Below, in pieces: positions 8,499 through 16,833 of a DNA stretch of 64,000 nucleotides. Positions within the stretch are counted from its first letter, which is position 1, and every line of letters starts with the position of its first letter. Origin of the DNA: Paraburkholderia kirstenboschensis (GTDB lineage Bacteria > Pseudomonadota > Gammaproteobacteria > Burkholderiales > Burkholderiaceae). The stretch spans positions 62,001 to 126,000 of the forward strand of contig NZ_CAJHCR010000013.1 of assembly GCF_904848585.1 (NCBI RefSeq). Direction: 5' to 3'. Below the pieces are notes generated by a model. The model was not told the origin of the DNA. It saw nothing but the letters and a program-made list of their open reading frames with translations, and ran no database searches. A program made the translations under genes and the position numbers.

Positions 8499-10259
8499 AT
8501 GGCTCGACTGCTATCGGTGAATGTTGGACTTCCGCGAGACATCGAGTGGAAAGGCCGTACTGTTTACACCGGCATCTGGAAGAGTCCCGTGCAAGGTCGC
8601 TGCTGGGCGGCGCGGCTGAATCTGGCGGGCGACGGTCAAGGTGACCTGGCGGGGCACGGTGGAGAGCAGCGCGCTGTCTTCGTCTATCAGATCGATTCGT
8701 ACCGGCACTGGCAGCAGGAGCTGAACAGGTCCGACTTCGTGCACGGACACTTTGGCGAGAACTTCACGGTTGAAGGACTGCCCGACTCGGTGGTGTGCAT
8801 TGGCGACCGTTATCGGATCGGCAGCGCGCTGTTCGAGGTGACGCAACCGCGCGTCACCTGCTATCGCGTCGGCATCCGAACGAACGAGCCGCGAATGCCG
8901 GCCTTGCTCACATCCAGTGGAAGACCTGGGTTCTATCTCCGCGTCGTGCATGAGGGTGAAGTGGGCGCGGGCGATGAAATAGTGAAAGTCGACGAGGCAA
9001 AAGAGCAAATGACCGTCGCGCAGATCAACGCGCTGCTCTATTCGCCGGATCATCCGCTGAATCTACTCGAACGAGCGTTGCGGATTGAAGCGCTGTCGCC
9101 GGGATGGCGTTCCTCGTTCGAGGCGTTACTCGACAGCCGCACGACCGGCTCTGCCAGTGGGAACGCCGGGCTAGCGCCCGCGGCGGCGCGCCACGCGGTT
9201 CAGCCGGGATTCCGGCCGCTCACGGTGGCCACTATCGAAGAGGAGTCCGCAGACGTCGTGTCGTTCACGCTGAAAAGTCCGGACGGTGAACTGCAACCGG
9301 CCTTGCCGGGCCAGTATGTTGTGCTGCGTCTTCAACCGACGGGGGACGGGCCGCCGCTCTTTCGCAGCTACTCGCTATCGAGTGCGCTGTCGACAGGAAG
9401 TTACCGCATCAGCGTGAAAATCGAGCCTAATGGGTTGGCTGGAGCCTGGTTGCGCCAGAACGTGCGGGCAGGCGATACGCTCGATATCAGTTCGCCCCGT
9501 GGAAGCTTTGTCCTGCAGCCTGGAGACGGCGCCGTAGTGCTGCTTAGCGCAGGAATCGGCGCAACACCTGTTCTGGCTATGCTGCACGAGCTGTCGTCGC
9601 AACACTCGACGCGGCAGGTCTTGTGGCTGCATACGGCGCGTGACCGGCAGCATCATCCATTTGCCGCGGAAGCGCGGCGCTTTATGCTCGCGCTCGTGCA
9701 TGGCCGCAGCTACGTTTGTTATACCGCGGCGGGACCGCATGACCGGCTCGGTGAGGATTTCGATGCGACCGGGCGACTGTCGCAACACATCCTCAGCGAG
9801 GTCGGCGTTTCTCCTGGAGCGGACGTCTATCTTTGCGGACCGGCGCCTTTCATGGTCGACATGAAAAAGGCGCTGGCCGCTTTGGGCATCGCGCCGGAGC
9901 GGCTCCATGCCGAAACTTTCAACGGCGGAGAGTCGTTGAATCCTGGTATTGTCGATTCGCAGAAACGAACGCCACATCGTCCCGTAGACGAGGCCAACAC
10001 CGGTCCACTAGTCTCGTTCGCACGCAGTGGCATTGCTGCGCATTGGAACGGCTCGACTTATCAAAGCATTCTGGAGTTGGCCGAGGCATGCGATGTTCCC
10101 GTTAGATGGTCGTGCCGCACGGGCGTCTGTCACAACTGCGAGAGCGGATTAGTCTCCGGTTCCATCAGTTACGATCCTGATCCGCTCGATCCACCGGCAC
10201 GCGGGAACGTGTTGATCTGCTGCTGCAGACCGCGGGACGACGTGGTGATCGATCTTTGA
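8499..10259 (+). CDS. MOSC domain - flavin reductase - 2Fe-2S ferredoxin fusion protein
   Basis: A 586-residue three-part protein. Residues 1 to about 165 are a MOSC domain (YiiM-like, with GDLAGHGGEQRAVFVY and HFGENFTVEG), a fold that binds molybdenum cofactor or its sulfur. Residues from about 220 to 490 are an FNR-type FAD/NAD(P)H module (LFRSYSLSSA, and LLSAGIGATPVLAML). The last 85 residues are a plant-type ferredoxin with cysteines C539, C544, C547 and a CCC run at 574-576. Electrons would flow from NAD(P)H through FAD and 2Fe-2S to the MOSC site or a partner. ATG 8499 is preferred to the GTG at 8463 because it begins at the MOSC first strand. Confidence 0.85.
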   Translation: MARLLSVNVGLPRDIEWKGRTVYTGIWKSPVQGRCWAARLNLAGDGQGDLAGHGGEQRAVFVYQIDSYRHWQQELNRSDFVHGHFGENFTVEGLPDSVVCIGDRYRIGSALFEVTQPRVTCYRVGIRTNEPRMPALLTSSGRPGFYLRVVHEGEVGAGDEIVKVDEAKEQMTVAQINALLYSPDHPLNLLERALRIEALSPGWRSSFEALLDSRTTGSASGNAGLAPAAARHAVQPGFRPLTVATIEEESADVVSFTLKSPDGELQPALPGQYVVLRLQPTGDGPPLFRSYSLSSALSTGSYRISVKIEPNGLAGAWLRQNVRAGDTLDISSPRGSFVLQPGDGAVVLLSAGIGATPVLAMLHELSSQHSTRQVLWLHTARDRQHHPFAAEARRFMLALVHGRSYVCYTAAGPHDRLGEDFDATGRLSQHILSEVGVSPGADVYLCGPAPFMVDMKKALAALGIAPERLHAETFNGGESLNPGIVDSQKRTPHRPVDEANTGPLVSFARSGIAAHWNGSTYQSILELAEACDVPVRWSCRTGVCHNCESGLVSGSISYDPDPLDPPARGNVLICCCRPRDDVVIDL

Positions 10260-10309
10260 ATGATCGAGCGTGGTTGACGGGGTGCGTACCTCGACGAACC
10301 TTACGGACG

Positions 10310-10428
10310 GCCAGAGATACGTGGCCATCGGGCGCCTTCAACTCCAGCACCATGATCGTGACTATGACTGCGAAGACCCCGTCCGTGAATGCGGTCAGCC
10401 GGTCGGCGCTCATTTTTCCATTCGGCAT
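10310..10428 (-). pseudogene. TMEM175/DUF1211-like potassium channel gene, 5' fragment only
   Basis: Reading the minus strand from ATG 10428 gives MPNGKMSADRLTAFTDGVF, then AVIVTIMVLELKAPDG. This is the first transmembrane helix of the DUF1211/TMEM175 family, including the F-T-D variant of its FSD selectivity-filter motif. After about 35-40 codons the resemblance ends and the frame runs into sequence antisense to the MOSC fusion gene. The gene is therefore a truncated relic. The remaining gap 10429-10770 has no other gene; it contains the promoter region of the hydrolase at 10771. Confidence 0.5.
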
Positions 10429-10665
10429 CGTTCGCCCCCTGCGGTGAGCAATGCGCGGATCCAGTTGTGATTGTAGTCACCAACACCGCTGCTCACCGCC
10501 GAAGTATGAACTGCAGAATCCGGCCGGTCCGACGCATGCATCGCTGGATTGACCCTTGTCCATTGGCGCTTCGCTCATTGGTGATCGCAACGGCTGAAGC
10601 GGCGGTCAATGCGAGGGCATGACAAAGACGTTTGATCCAGGGGCAACGGTACAGCCCCATGTCTA

Positions 10666-10696
10666 GTAACCATTAAAAAGCACTTTGAAAAGTTAC
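10666..10696. promoter_or_regulatory. Candidate operator shared by the hydrolase and CGNR genes (copy 1)
   Basis: A 31-base element begins GTAACCATT and ends AAAAGTTAC, an inverted repeat GTAAC-N21-GTTAC. An element of the same length with GTAACCATT at one end and AAGTTAT at the other lies at 12464-12494 upstream of the CGNR regulator. This copy is 75 bases upstream of the alpha/beta hydrolase start. Confidence 0.5.
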
Positions 10697-10770
10697 AAAA
10701 GACGTCTAGCATAGAGGCCACAACTCGCAGCCTAGTCGACTCGATCTTGCGTCTCTACTGGAGGTCTACC

Positions 10771-11652
10771 ATGTCAAACGGAAATCACATTCCATCTGTA
10801 TCGATCAAGCGTGTCGAGGCGGATGGCATCGATATGTTCTATCGGGAAGCAGGCGAGAAGGACGCACCGGTGGTCCTACTTCTGCACGGTTTTCCATCGT
10901 CGTCCCACATGTACCGCGATCTGATTCCACGACTTGCAGACCGCTACAGGGTAATCGCGCCGGACTTACCGGGCTTTGGCTTTACGAACGTTCCGGCATC
11001 GCGTGGCTACAGATACACGTTCGATGCACTGGCGGAGACAGTGGCGGCATTTGTCGACAAGCTCGGACTCACGAGCTACGCGATTTACGTGTTCGACTAT
11101 GGAGCGCCGACAGGTTTTCGTCTGGCACTGAAGTACCCGGACCGCGTGCTCGCGCTGATTTCGCAAAACGGCAATGCGTACGAAGAAGGTTTGGGCGACG
11201 CCTGGGCGCCGATCAGAAAGTACTGGGCTGAACCTTCGGCGGCGAACCGGCAAGTGGTGCACGACGCAGTGCTGAATTTCGAAGGAACCAGGTTTCAGTA
11301 TGTGCACGGAGTATCGAATCCGGACTCGATCGCGCCGGAGTCCTACACACTCGATGCGGCGCTGCTCGAGCGTCCAGGCCAGAAAGATATCCAGCTGGAT
11401 CTGTTTTTGGACTATGCGTCGAATGTGAAGATGTATCCGACGTTCCAGAAGTTCTTCCGCGACGTGAAACCGCCCACGCTGGTTATCTGGGGCAGGCATG
11501 ATCCGTTCTTTATTCCGCCTGGCGCCCAGGCGTTCCGCCGTGATATCCCGCAAGCGACGGTGACGATGCTCGATACCGGACACTTCGCCGTTGAAACGCA
11601 CGCGCAAGAGATTGCGTCTGCGATCAAGGAGTTGCTTGGCAAACTTTCGTGA
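10771..11652 (+). CDS. Alpha/beta hydrolase (haloalkane dehalogenase/epoxide hydrolase-like)
   Basis: 293 residues of the alpha/beta hydrolase fold. The oxyanion motif is LLHGFPSSSHMY, the nucleophile elbow VFDYGAPTGF places an aspartate (the D of DYG) where haloalkane dehalogenases and epoxide hydrolases have theirs, and the C-terminal catalytic histidine is in LDTGHFAVE. An additional acid is likely in WGRHDPFF. ATG 10771 follows GGAGG at 10760-10764. A possible operator shared with the CGNR regulator lies 75 bases upstream. The natural substrate is unknown. Confidence 0.85.
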   Translation: MSNGNHIPSVSIKRVEADGIDMFYREAGEKDAPVVLLLHGFPSSSHMYRDLIPRLADRYRVIAPDLPGFGFTNVPASRGYRYTFDALAETVAAFVDKLGLTSYAIYVFDYGAPTGFRLALKYPDRVLALISQNGNAYEEGLGDAWAPIRKYWAEPSAANRQVVHDAVLNFEGTRFQYVHGVSNPDSIAPESYTLDAALLERPGQKDIQLDLFLDYASNVKMYPTFQKFFRDVKPPTLVIWGRHDPFFIPPGAQAFRRDIPQATVTMLDTGHFAVETHAQEIASAIKELLGKLS

Positions 11653-11848
11653 TTCGTGGTGCATCGTCGTCGTTTGGACTAGCCGCAGTCGAGACGAACT
11701 AAGCGAACAGAAAAATGGGCGACGTACACCGCGAATAGGGCGCAGCTGCCTATTGCGACAAAGGCCGAGTGTGCTTTCAAAGTGGATGGCGCGGTTCTCG
11801 TTATCGGAAAGTCGGGGTGGGGAAGGATGTATTGCCCCACCGAGCGCT

Positions 11849-12433
11849 TTACTCGAGTTCCGTGTTGTCCTTCTGACGCTGGCGAAATTGGGCTACTTTG
11901 TGACGGTTCCCGCAAAGGGCCATGCTGCACCAGCGTCTACGATGGGCTTTGGTTCTGTCATAGAACCATAGTACGCAATCGTCTGCCTCGCACTTGCGAA
12001 CAAGATCGAAGTCGCCCGTCGCGATCAGTTCCGCAGCAGCCCGGGCTACCGGCGCCAAAAGCTGTTCAGGCGTGTCGATATCAAAGTGGTCTCTTACTTC
12101 GAACGTGCCGTTGCTTGCCCGTGCAAGTTGCACTGTGTATCTGCCGTGCATTAGAAAAGAGTTAAGCGCGCCAATATCAACGTTCTTGCCATGTTTGCGC
12201 TGCATAACCAGTTTCCGGATCATTTCCCTCAACGCCCGCGCTGTGTCCGCCAAAACGTCACGCGGAAAGGCGCGCTGGTGCCGCTCGCCGAGATATCCCA
12301 TTCTCTTCAACCAGGCTACCACGTCTTTATTGGTTGCCAGGTACTCCACCGGCCCCTCTTCACCTTGCGCGAGAGTGTTGAGAAAATCCAGCGCGGGGTC
12401 GTCGGCAAGTATCAGGAATTCTTGGGCGGGCAT
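11849..12433 (-). CDS. ABATE-domain regulator with CGNR zinc finger
   Basis: 194 residues. The N-terminal half fits the ABATE (putative stress-induced regulator) domain; the C-terminus has the zinc knuckle CEADDC ... RRRWCSMALCGNRHK with the signature CGNR, followed by a basic tail. The family is annotated as transcriptional regulators but few members are studied. ATG is at 12431-12433. A 31-base dyad at 12464-12494 precedes it, with a similar one before the hydrolase at 10771, suggesting that this protein regulates both itself and that convergent-side neighbour. The 196 bases between it and the hydrolase hold no gene. Confidence 0.82.
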   Translation of the reverse strand: MPAQEFLILADDPALDFLNTLAQGEEGPVEYLATNKDVVAWLKRMGYLGERHQRAFPRDVLADTARALREMIRKLVMQRKHGKNVDIGALNSFLMHGRYTVQLARASNGTFEVRDHFDIDTPEQLLAPVARAAAELIATGDFDLVRKCEADDCVLWFYDRTKAHRRRWCSMALCGNRHKVAQFRQRQKDNTELE

Positions 12434-12463
12434 CAGGCGTTCTCCGGTAACCTGATTGTAATT

Positions 12464-12494
12464 GTAACCATTGAAAGTGCATATAACAAGTTAT
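12464..12494. promoter_or_regulatory. Candidate operator shared by the hydrolase and CGNR genes (copy 2)
   Basis: GTAACCATT at one end and AAGTTAT at the other, in the same 31-base frame and spacing as the element at 10666-10696. An additional GTAACC occurs at 12446-12451. It lies 31-61 bases upstream of the CGNR start codon on the minus strand. Confidence 0.5.
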
Positions 12495-12547
12495 GGTGAC
12501 TCTTGGCCAACCGCAATCGCAAGCACATGCATTCATTCTTTGTGCAA

Positions 12548-13858
12548 TCAGCCGCGAGCAGAAATCAATTCTGACGGCCGCGCGCCCGGGGTGGTTTCGG
12601 TATCATCGTCGGGCCGCGTTTCTGGCATGAACACTGCGAAAAAGACTAGCGCGAAGACGCTAATTGCAGCCAGGGTGAGGAAGCCCGTCGCGAAGCCGAA
12701 CTTCTCGACGACATATCCCCCCGTGACATTGCTGAGCGCCGCGCCTATCCCGACTGCAAGCGCCATTAGACCCTGAGCGAGGTTGAACCGCCCCGTTCCA
12801 CGCATCACGTCTGACGCGATGACCACGCCGATCACGCCGAAGATGCCGGCAGCAATCCCGTCGAGTAACTGGATCAGGACCACCGCATAGGGGCTGTTCG
12901 TCATAGAAAAGAGGACACCTCGCACCGGCAAGACAGCGAGCGCAACGAGGAAGATGCTCTTGCGTCCAATTCCCCGGCGTAGCGCGCGGCCCACACCCGC
13001 AGCGACTGCGACCATGACGAGTTGCGCCGCGATCACGCACGCGCTCAGTGCGATGACATCCATTCCCGGATGGACCTTGGCGATGACCTGGCCCGCGAGC
13101 GGCAGCATAGCCGCGTTGCCGAAGTGAAAAAGCAGCACCGAGACGATGAACACCTTCAGGTCACGCTTCTTCCATAGCGCCGAGAAGGGAAGCGGGTCGT
13201 GGCGCGTGTGCTCATCCGAAGTACTGTCGGCACCGCGCGCAAGCTCATGGTCGATTTCTTTCGGGTGGATCAACAGGACCACGAGGGCGCTCGCTACTGC
13301 GAAGCCGCATACGAGATAGAACAGCCATCTGACGCCGACATACTGTCCAAGCCCGCCCGCCAGGATCGCGGCCGTGAAGTTCCCTGCGTGGTTGAACCCT
13401 TCGTTGCGGCTTATTCGCGCGGGCATCAGCCGGTGACCGACCACGCCAAGGCTCAGCGCGGCAAGACAGGGGGGAATGATCGCCGACGCTGCGCCGAGCG
13501 TGATCTGCGCGGCGAGCACGGCTGGCAGCTTCGGGAAAAATGCGATCAGAAGACATCCGGCTCCGACCAGCAAACCGGATATTGCGATCAACATGCGCTT
13601 CACGCGAACTGCGTCGACGATCAGGCCGGCAGGAACCTGGCAGATTGCCGCTGCTATGCCGCTCGCGGCCATGACGAGGCCGATGTTCCCCGAGCTCCAA
13701 TGCTGGGTGCCTTTGAGGTACACCGACAGGAAAGGCCCCAAACCGTCCCGCACATCGGCCATCAGGAAATTGAGGGCATCCAGACCGCGCAGGCTTCGGG
13801 ACGATGGGCGCGCGGGTGCTTCACGCTCCACTGATTGCTGTGCACGATCCGCGCTCAC
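12548..13858 (-). CDS. MFS transporter
   Basis: 436 residues with about 12 hydrophobic segments of the major facilitator superfamily. After a 25-residue polar N-terminus the protein begins GLDALNFLMADVRDGLGPFL, a start seen in a group of MFS permeases common in Burkholderiaceae; the central cytoplasmic loop (DHELARGADSTSDEHTR) is polar. It starts with GTG at 13858, eight bases downstream of a strong GGGAGG. Upstream of and co-directional with the CGNR gene, but a possible operator lies between, so they need not be one transcript. Substrate unknown. Confidence 0.83.
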   Translation of the reverse strand: MSADRAQQSVEREAPARPSSRSLRGLDALNFLMADVRDGLGPFLSVYLKGTQHWSSGNIGLVMAASGIAAAICQVPAGLIVDAVRVKRMLIAISGLLVGAGCLLIAFFPKLPAVLAAQITLGAASAIIPPCLAALSLGVVGHRLMPARISRNEGFNHAGNFTAAILAGGLGQYVGVRWLFYLVCGFAVASALVVLLIHPKEIDHELARGADSTSDEHTRHDPLPFSALWKKRDLKVFIVSVLLFHFGNAAMLPLAGQVIAKVHPGMDVIALSACVIAAQLVMVAVAAGVGRALRRGIGRKSIFLVALAVLPVRGVLFSMTNSPYAVVLIQLLDGIAAGIFGVIGVVIASDVMRGTGRFNLAQGLMALAVGIGAALSNVTGGYVVEKFGFATGFLTLAAISVFALVFFAVFMPETRPDDDTETTPGARPSELISARG

Positions 13859-13912
13859 GCTTTCCTCCCGTTGCTACGCGACTCGAATTCGCGTCCCGCC
13901 GTGAGTTCGCGA

Positions 13913-14479
13913 TTAATCTGCGTTCGCCGAAGCGTCATCGTCGTCGACAAGTTCGGCGATGTGCTCGACTTCGACGGTCTTTCCGTACCGGTTCTTCACT
14001 GCGTGACCCCACACTTGTACGTGCGCGCCGGGGGCGAGGTAACTGGACAGTTCGTCTGCGGCGTGCGGAGGCATCCGCACGGAAGTGCCGTCGCTCAGCA
14101 ATGCACCGCGCAGTTCTCCTTTCGGCCCATATAGCGAGAGCTTTACTTCGCCACTGAGCTCGATCGGGCGGGTGTTTGCATGCGGCTTCTCGTGCTTTTT
14201 GCCATGACCATGCGGGCCTTCGTCGACAATCTCAACGCCAGTTGCCGACGTCAACTGAACAGCAGCGACGATATCGGCGGCGCGCGGCTTGACCCCGCGC
14301 ACGCGAACCTTGTCACCCACGCTGATGTGTTTTGCGATCTGACGGGACAGATGCGGCGGGAAATGCACCTGTCTGCCGTTGCTGAGAATCAGGCCGTCCA
14401 GTTCTCCATGGGAATTCAGCAGAAACTGGCTGACGGTACCGCGGGTTTCCTGCAGGCAAGTCGGGTCGATCCAATGCAT
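13913..14479 (-). CDS. Uncharacterised repeat protein, cytosolic paralogue (OB-like modules)
   Basis: 188 residues without a signal peptide. It contains two copies of a module that also occurs twice in the upstream gene: residues 14-65 (SHGELDGLILSNGRQVHFPP, then GDKVRVRGV) and 109-172 (PKGELRGALLSDGTSVRMPP, then GAHVQVWGH). The recurring pattern is G-E-x-x-G-x-x-L-x-x-G-x-x-V-x-x-P-P-H, then G-x-x-V-x-V-x-G. Short beta-rich modules of this kind suggest an OB-like fold, which is inference. The C-terminus is acidic. ATG 14479 follows TTGGAGC. It starts 22 bases after the upstream paralogue, so both share the sigma-54 promoter at 15349-15364. Confidence 0.75.
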   Translation of the reverse strand: MHWIDPTCLQETRGTVSQFLLNSHGELDGLILSNGRQVHFPPHLSRQIAKHISVGDKVRVRGVKPRAADIVAAVQLTSATGVEIVDEGPHGHGKKHEKPHANTRPIELSGEVKLSLYGPKGELRGALLSDGTSVRMPPHAADELSSYLAPGAHVQVWGHAVKNRYGKTVEVEHIAELVDDDDASANAD

Positions 14480-14501
14480 GGCGTAGCTCCAATAAAGATA
14501 A

Positions 14502-15317
14502 TTAGTTGCGGGCGTCGCTATACAACTGCGTGACGTTGCCAGGCGCGCCGAACGCGGTAGCCTGCAACGCTTCGCCGTATTGATTGCGCGTTCCGTAGCC
14601 GCTCGCGGCAACCACCACATCCGGTCGCAGCAGATTCGCAAACTGCTGCGCCACGGGCGGAGGCATTCTGATGATGGTGCCGCTGGCGAGCATCACGCCG
14701 TCAGGCTCTCCGTGGGGCGCAGTCATGACCCGCGCAACAGTACCCTTGACGCTGAGTTTCACCAGACCCACGCCACGTAGTGCGGGCGGCATAGGCATTG
14801 CGCCGATCGGCGGCGGCTGGTCGACGATCTGCTGCGACGTCCGTTCATTTGTGATTTGCTGCGCTGTGACGTCGCCCGCGCCATTGGGAACGCCTGCAAT
14901 TCGAACGGGATCGCCTTGATGAACGACGCTTACCAGTTGCGAACCCATATGCGGCGGAAAGCGGACCAGCGAGCCGTCTTCCAGAACGAAGCCATCGACG
15001 TCGCCTTCAGGGTTGATCACAAAGCGGCTTACCGTACCGTTTGCGACTCGCACCTGTTGCTGATCGGTCGCGAGCGCGGGTGCACGTACCGGTGGAGGAG
15101 GGGCCACAGGTGCTGCGGTTGTCGTCGGCGCAGGCGTGCCCGCGAGTGGCGCGGGTGGAGGCGCGCCTAGTCCTTCGGCGGGCCGCGTCTGAGCGGCGCA
15201 AGCAATGGTGACGAGACCGAGCGAGAGTGCTGCGACCCGGGCAAGCTTCGCGGTGGAGTGCGTGAGACTCGCGGGCGTGGCTTGCCGGCAAGTGTGGATG
15301 GATTGCTTGAGAGCCAT
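14502..15317 (-). CDS. Uncharacterised exported repeat protein (OB-like modules)
   Basis: 271 residues. A signal peptide ends near residue 41 (LSLGLVTIACAAQ), followed by a proline/alanine-rich linker (residues 50-82) and two modules, at 93-143 (PEGDVDGFVLEDGSLVRFPP, then GDPVRIAGV) and 191-257 (PHGEPDGVMLASGTIIRMPP). They match the modules of the neighbouring cytosolic paralogue. The protein would act in the periplasm or at the envelope. ATG 15317 has GGAG eight bases upstream and lies about 20 bases downstream of the predicted sigma-54 transcription start. I recognise no described function. Confidence 0.75.
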   Translation of the reverse strand: MALKQSIHTCRQATPASLTHSTAKLARVAALSLGLVTIACAAQTRPAEGLGAPPPAPLAGTPAPTTTAAPVAPPPPVRAPALATDQQQVRVANGTVSRFVINPEGDVDGFVLEDGSLVRFPPHMGSQLVSVVHQGDPVRIAGVPNGAGDVTAQQITNERTSQQIVDQPPPIGAMPMPPALRGVGLVKLSVKGTVARVMTAPHGEPDGVMLASGTIIRMPPPVAQQFANLLRPDVVVAASGYGTRNQYGEALQATAFGAPGNVTQLYSDARN

Positions 15318-15348
15318 GATGTTCTCCGATAAACGACACGGAGACTTT

Positions 15349-15364
15349 TGCAAAGCCTATGCCA
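15349..15364 (-). promoter_or_regulatory. Sigma-54 promoter
   Basis: On the minus strand the sequence is TGGCATAGGCTTTGCA. It matches the consensus TGGCACRNNNNTTGCW at every specified position except one (T for the C at position 6), with exact GG and GC spacing. The predicted start would be near 15338, leaving about 20 bases of leader including the GGAG site before ATG 15317. The adjacent gene upstream encodes a sigma-54 activator. Confidence 0.8.
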
Positions 15365-15373
15365 TGCAGTGGG

Positions 15374-15433
15374 TCCTTCTAGAAAGGGACTTTGCGCGCG
15401 ATGCAGCAGGACATCTGTCCATCTTTCAGACAC
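15374..15433. promoter_or_regulatory. Candidate enhancer (UAS) dyads for the sigma-54 activator
   Basis: Three dyads sit 10 to 70 bases upstream of the -24 element: GTCC/GGAC arms flanking TTCTAGAA at about 15373-15390, the perfect GGACA-TC-TGTCC at 15409-15420, and TGTC-N9-GACA at 15416-15432. The recurring half-site GGACA/TGTCC suggests an activator dimer site. Location inside the region between activator and target genes supports a role, but the exact site is not settled. Confidence 0.45.
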
Positions 15434-15456
15434 ACGATGTCGGCTTGCTTGACACC

Positions 15457-16833
15457 TCACTCGATCTTGAGCGCGGCCAGCTTTGCATAGAGCGTCTGGC
15501 GGCTGATTCCAAGGCGCCGGGCTGCATCCGCCCGGTTATTGTTCGCAAGCCCCAACGCGTGAGAGATCAACGCGCGCTCCAGGGCTTCCACTGCGTCGGG
15601 AAGCGTCATCTCGAGCAAGCCGGTGCCTACGAGTGGCTCGCCAATGTCCGGCTTGCCATTGAGAAAGCCGAGATCCTCCGCCGTGATCATCGCTCCAGGT
15701 GCGAGCGCACCGGCGCGTTCCACTGCGTTTCTCAGTTCACGCACATTGCCCGGCCATGCGTAACCAACGAGCAGACGCTGCGCCGGCGGCGACAGACGCA
15801 GTGCGCGTGATCTTGCTTTCGCGACCTCGGCAAGGAAGTGTTCTGCGAGCGGCAGGATATCTGCTAGCCGCTCGCGCAGCGGAGGTAACGCGATTGGAAT
15901 GATGTTCAGCCGGTAGAGCAGGTCCTCCCTGAATTCCCCCGCCTCGACCATTGTCTGCAAGTTTCTGTGCGTAGCGGCAACGAGCCTGATGTCGACAGGA
16001 ATCACGCGGTTGGAACCAAGCGGGGTGATCTGCCGCTCCTGAATTACCCGTAACAGTTTGGCCTGCATGGGCAATGGCATGTCGCCGATTTCATCGAGCA
16101 GCAAGGTTCCACCGTCAGCCGCTGCAAAGCAGCCGGCCCGGTCCGCGGTTGCACCCGTGAACGCACCTTTGACGTGGCCAAACAATTCACTCTCGAGGAG
16201 CTCGGCGGGAATCGCTGCGCAATTCACTGCGACGAACGGCTTGCCGCTGCGCCTGGACGCGTCATGAAGCACGCGCGCCGCGACTTCCTTTCCTGTTCCT
16301 GTTTCGCCGGTAAAGAGGACGGTTGCCTCGGACGATGCTGCGCGTCCGATCTGTTTCTGTACCTCGCGCAACGTCTCGCTCACTCCGAGTAGCCGGGGCC
16401 TGGCGCCCGTCGACTCCGCGCTGAAAGGATGCGATGCGTTTGCGTCGGAATCATTCGTGCTCGTGGAGGCGATGATGCGCGCGAGTAGTGACTGGATTGC
16501 CTGTCTACCGACCGGCTTGGTCAAGTGGTCGAACGCTCCGAGCGTCATTGCCCCAATCGTGTTATCGCTCGATGCGAAGCCCGTGAGCATCACCACCGGC
16601 AACGCCTGCCCCGTCGCCGTTTTTCGCAGAGCTTCCAGCACTGCCAGCCCGTCCATGCCAGGCAGGCGGAAGTCGAGGAACATGCAGGTGAATGGTGCAC
16701 CAGTGTTATCGAGAAGTTCTAGCGCCTCTTCGCCGGAGCGTGCCTCGTCCACGCTATGTCCGAGGTCAACCAGCGTTTCGACGAGGCCCTCGCGGAAGCC
16801 GTTGTCGTCGTCGACTACGAGTATGTGTGCCAT
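15457..16833 (-). CDS. Sigma-54-dependent response regulator (NtrC/DctD family)
   Basis: 458 residues in three parts. The receiver (residues 1-120) has VVDDD and the phosphorylated aspartate in FLDFRLPGMDG, with the conserved K in HLTKPVG. The AAA+ domain has Walker A GETGTGKE, the sigma-54 contact loop GAFTGA, and Walker B LLLDEIGD. The C-terminal Fis-type helix-turn-helix is NNRADAARRLGISRQTLYAK. Its start overlaps the histidine kinase by 19 bases. It most likely activates the sigma-54 promoter at 15349-15364 just downstream. Confidence 0.93.
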   Translation of the reverse strand: MAHILVVDDDNGFREGLVETLVDLGHSVDEARSGEEALELLDNTGAPFTCMFLDFRLPGMDGLAVLEALRKTATGQALPVVMLTGFASSDNTIGAMTLGAFDHLTKPVGRQAIQSLLARIIASTSTNDSDANASHPFSAESTGARPRLLGVSETLREVQKQIGRAASSEATVLFTGETGTGKEVAARVLHDASRRSGKPFVAVNCAAIPAELLESELFGHVKGAFTGATADRAGCFAAADGGTLLLDEIGDMPLPMQAKLLRVIQERQITPLGSNRVIPVDIRLVAATHRNLQTMVEAGEFREDLLYRLNIIPIALPPLRERLADILPLAEHFLAEVAKARSRALRLSPPAQRLLVGYAWPGNVRELRNAVERAGALAPGAMITAEDLGFLNGKPDIGEPLVGTGLLEMTLPDAVEALERALISHALGLANNNRADAARRLGISRQTLYAKLAALKIE

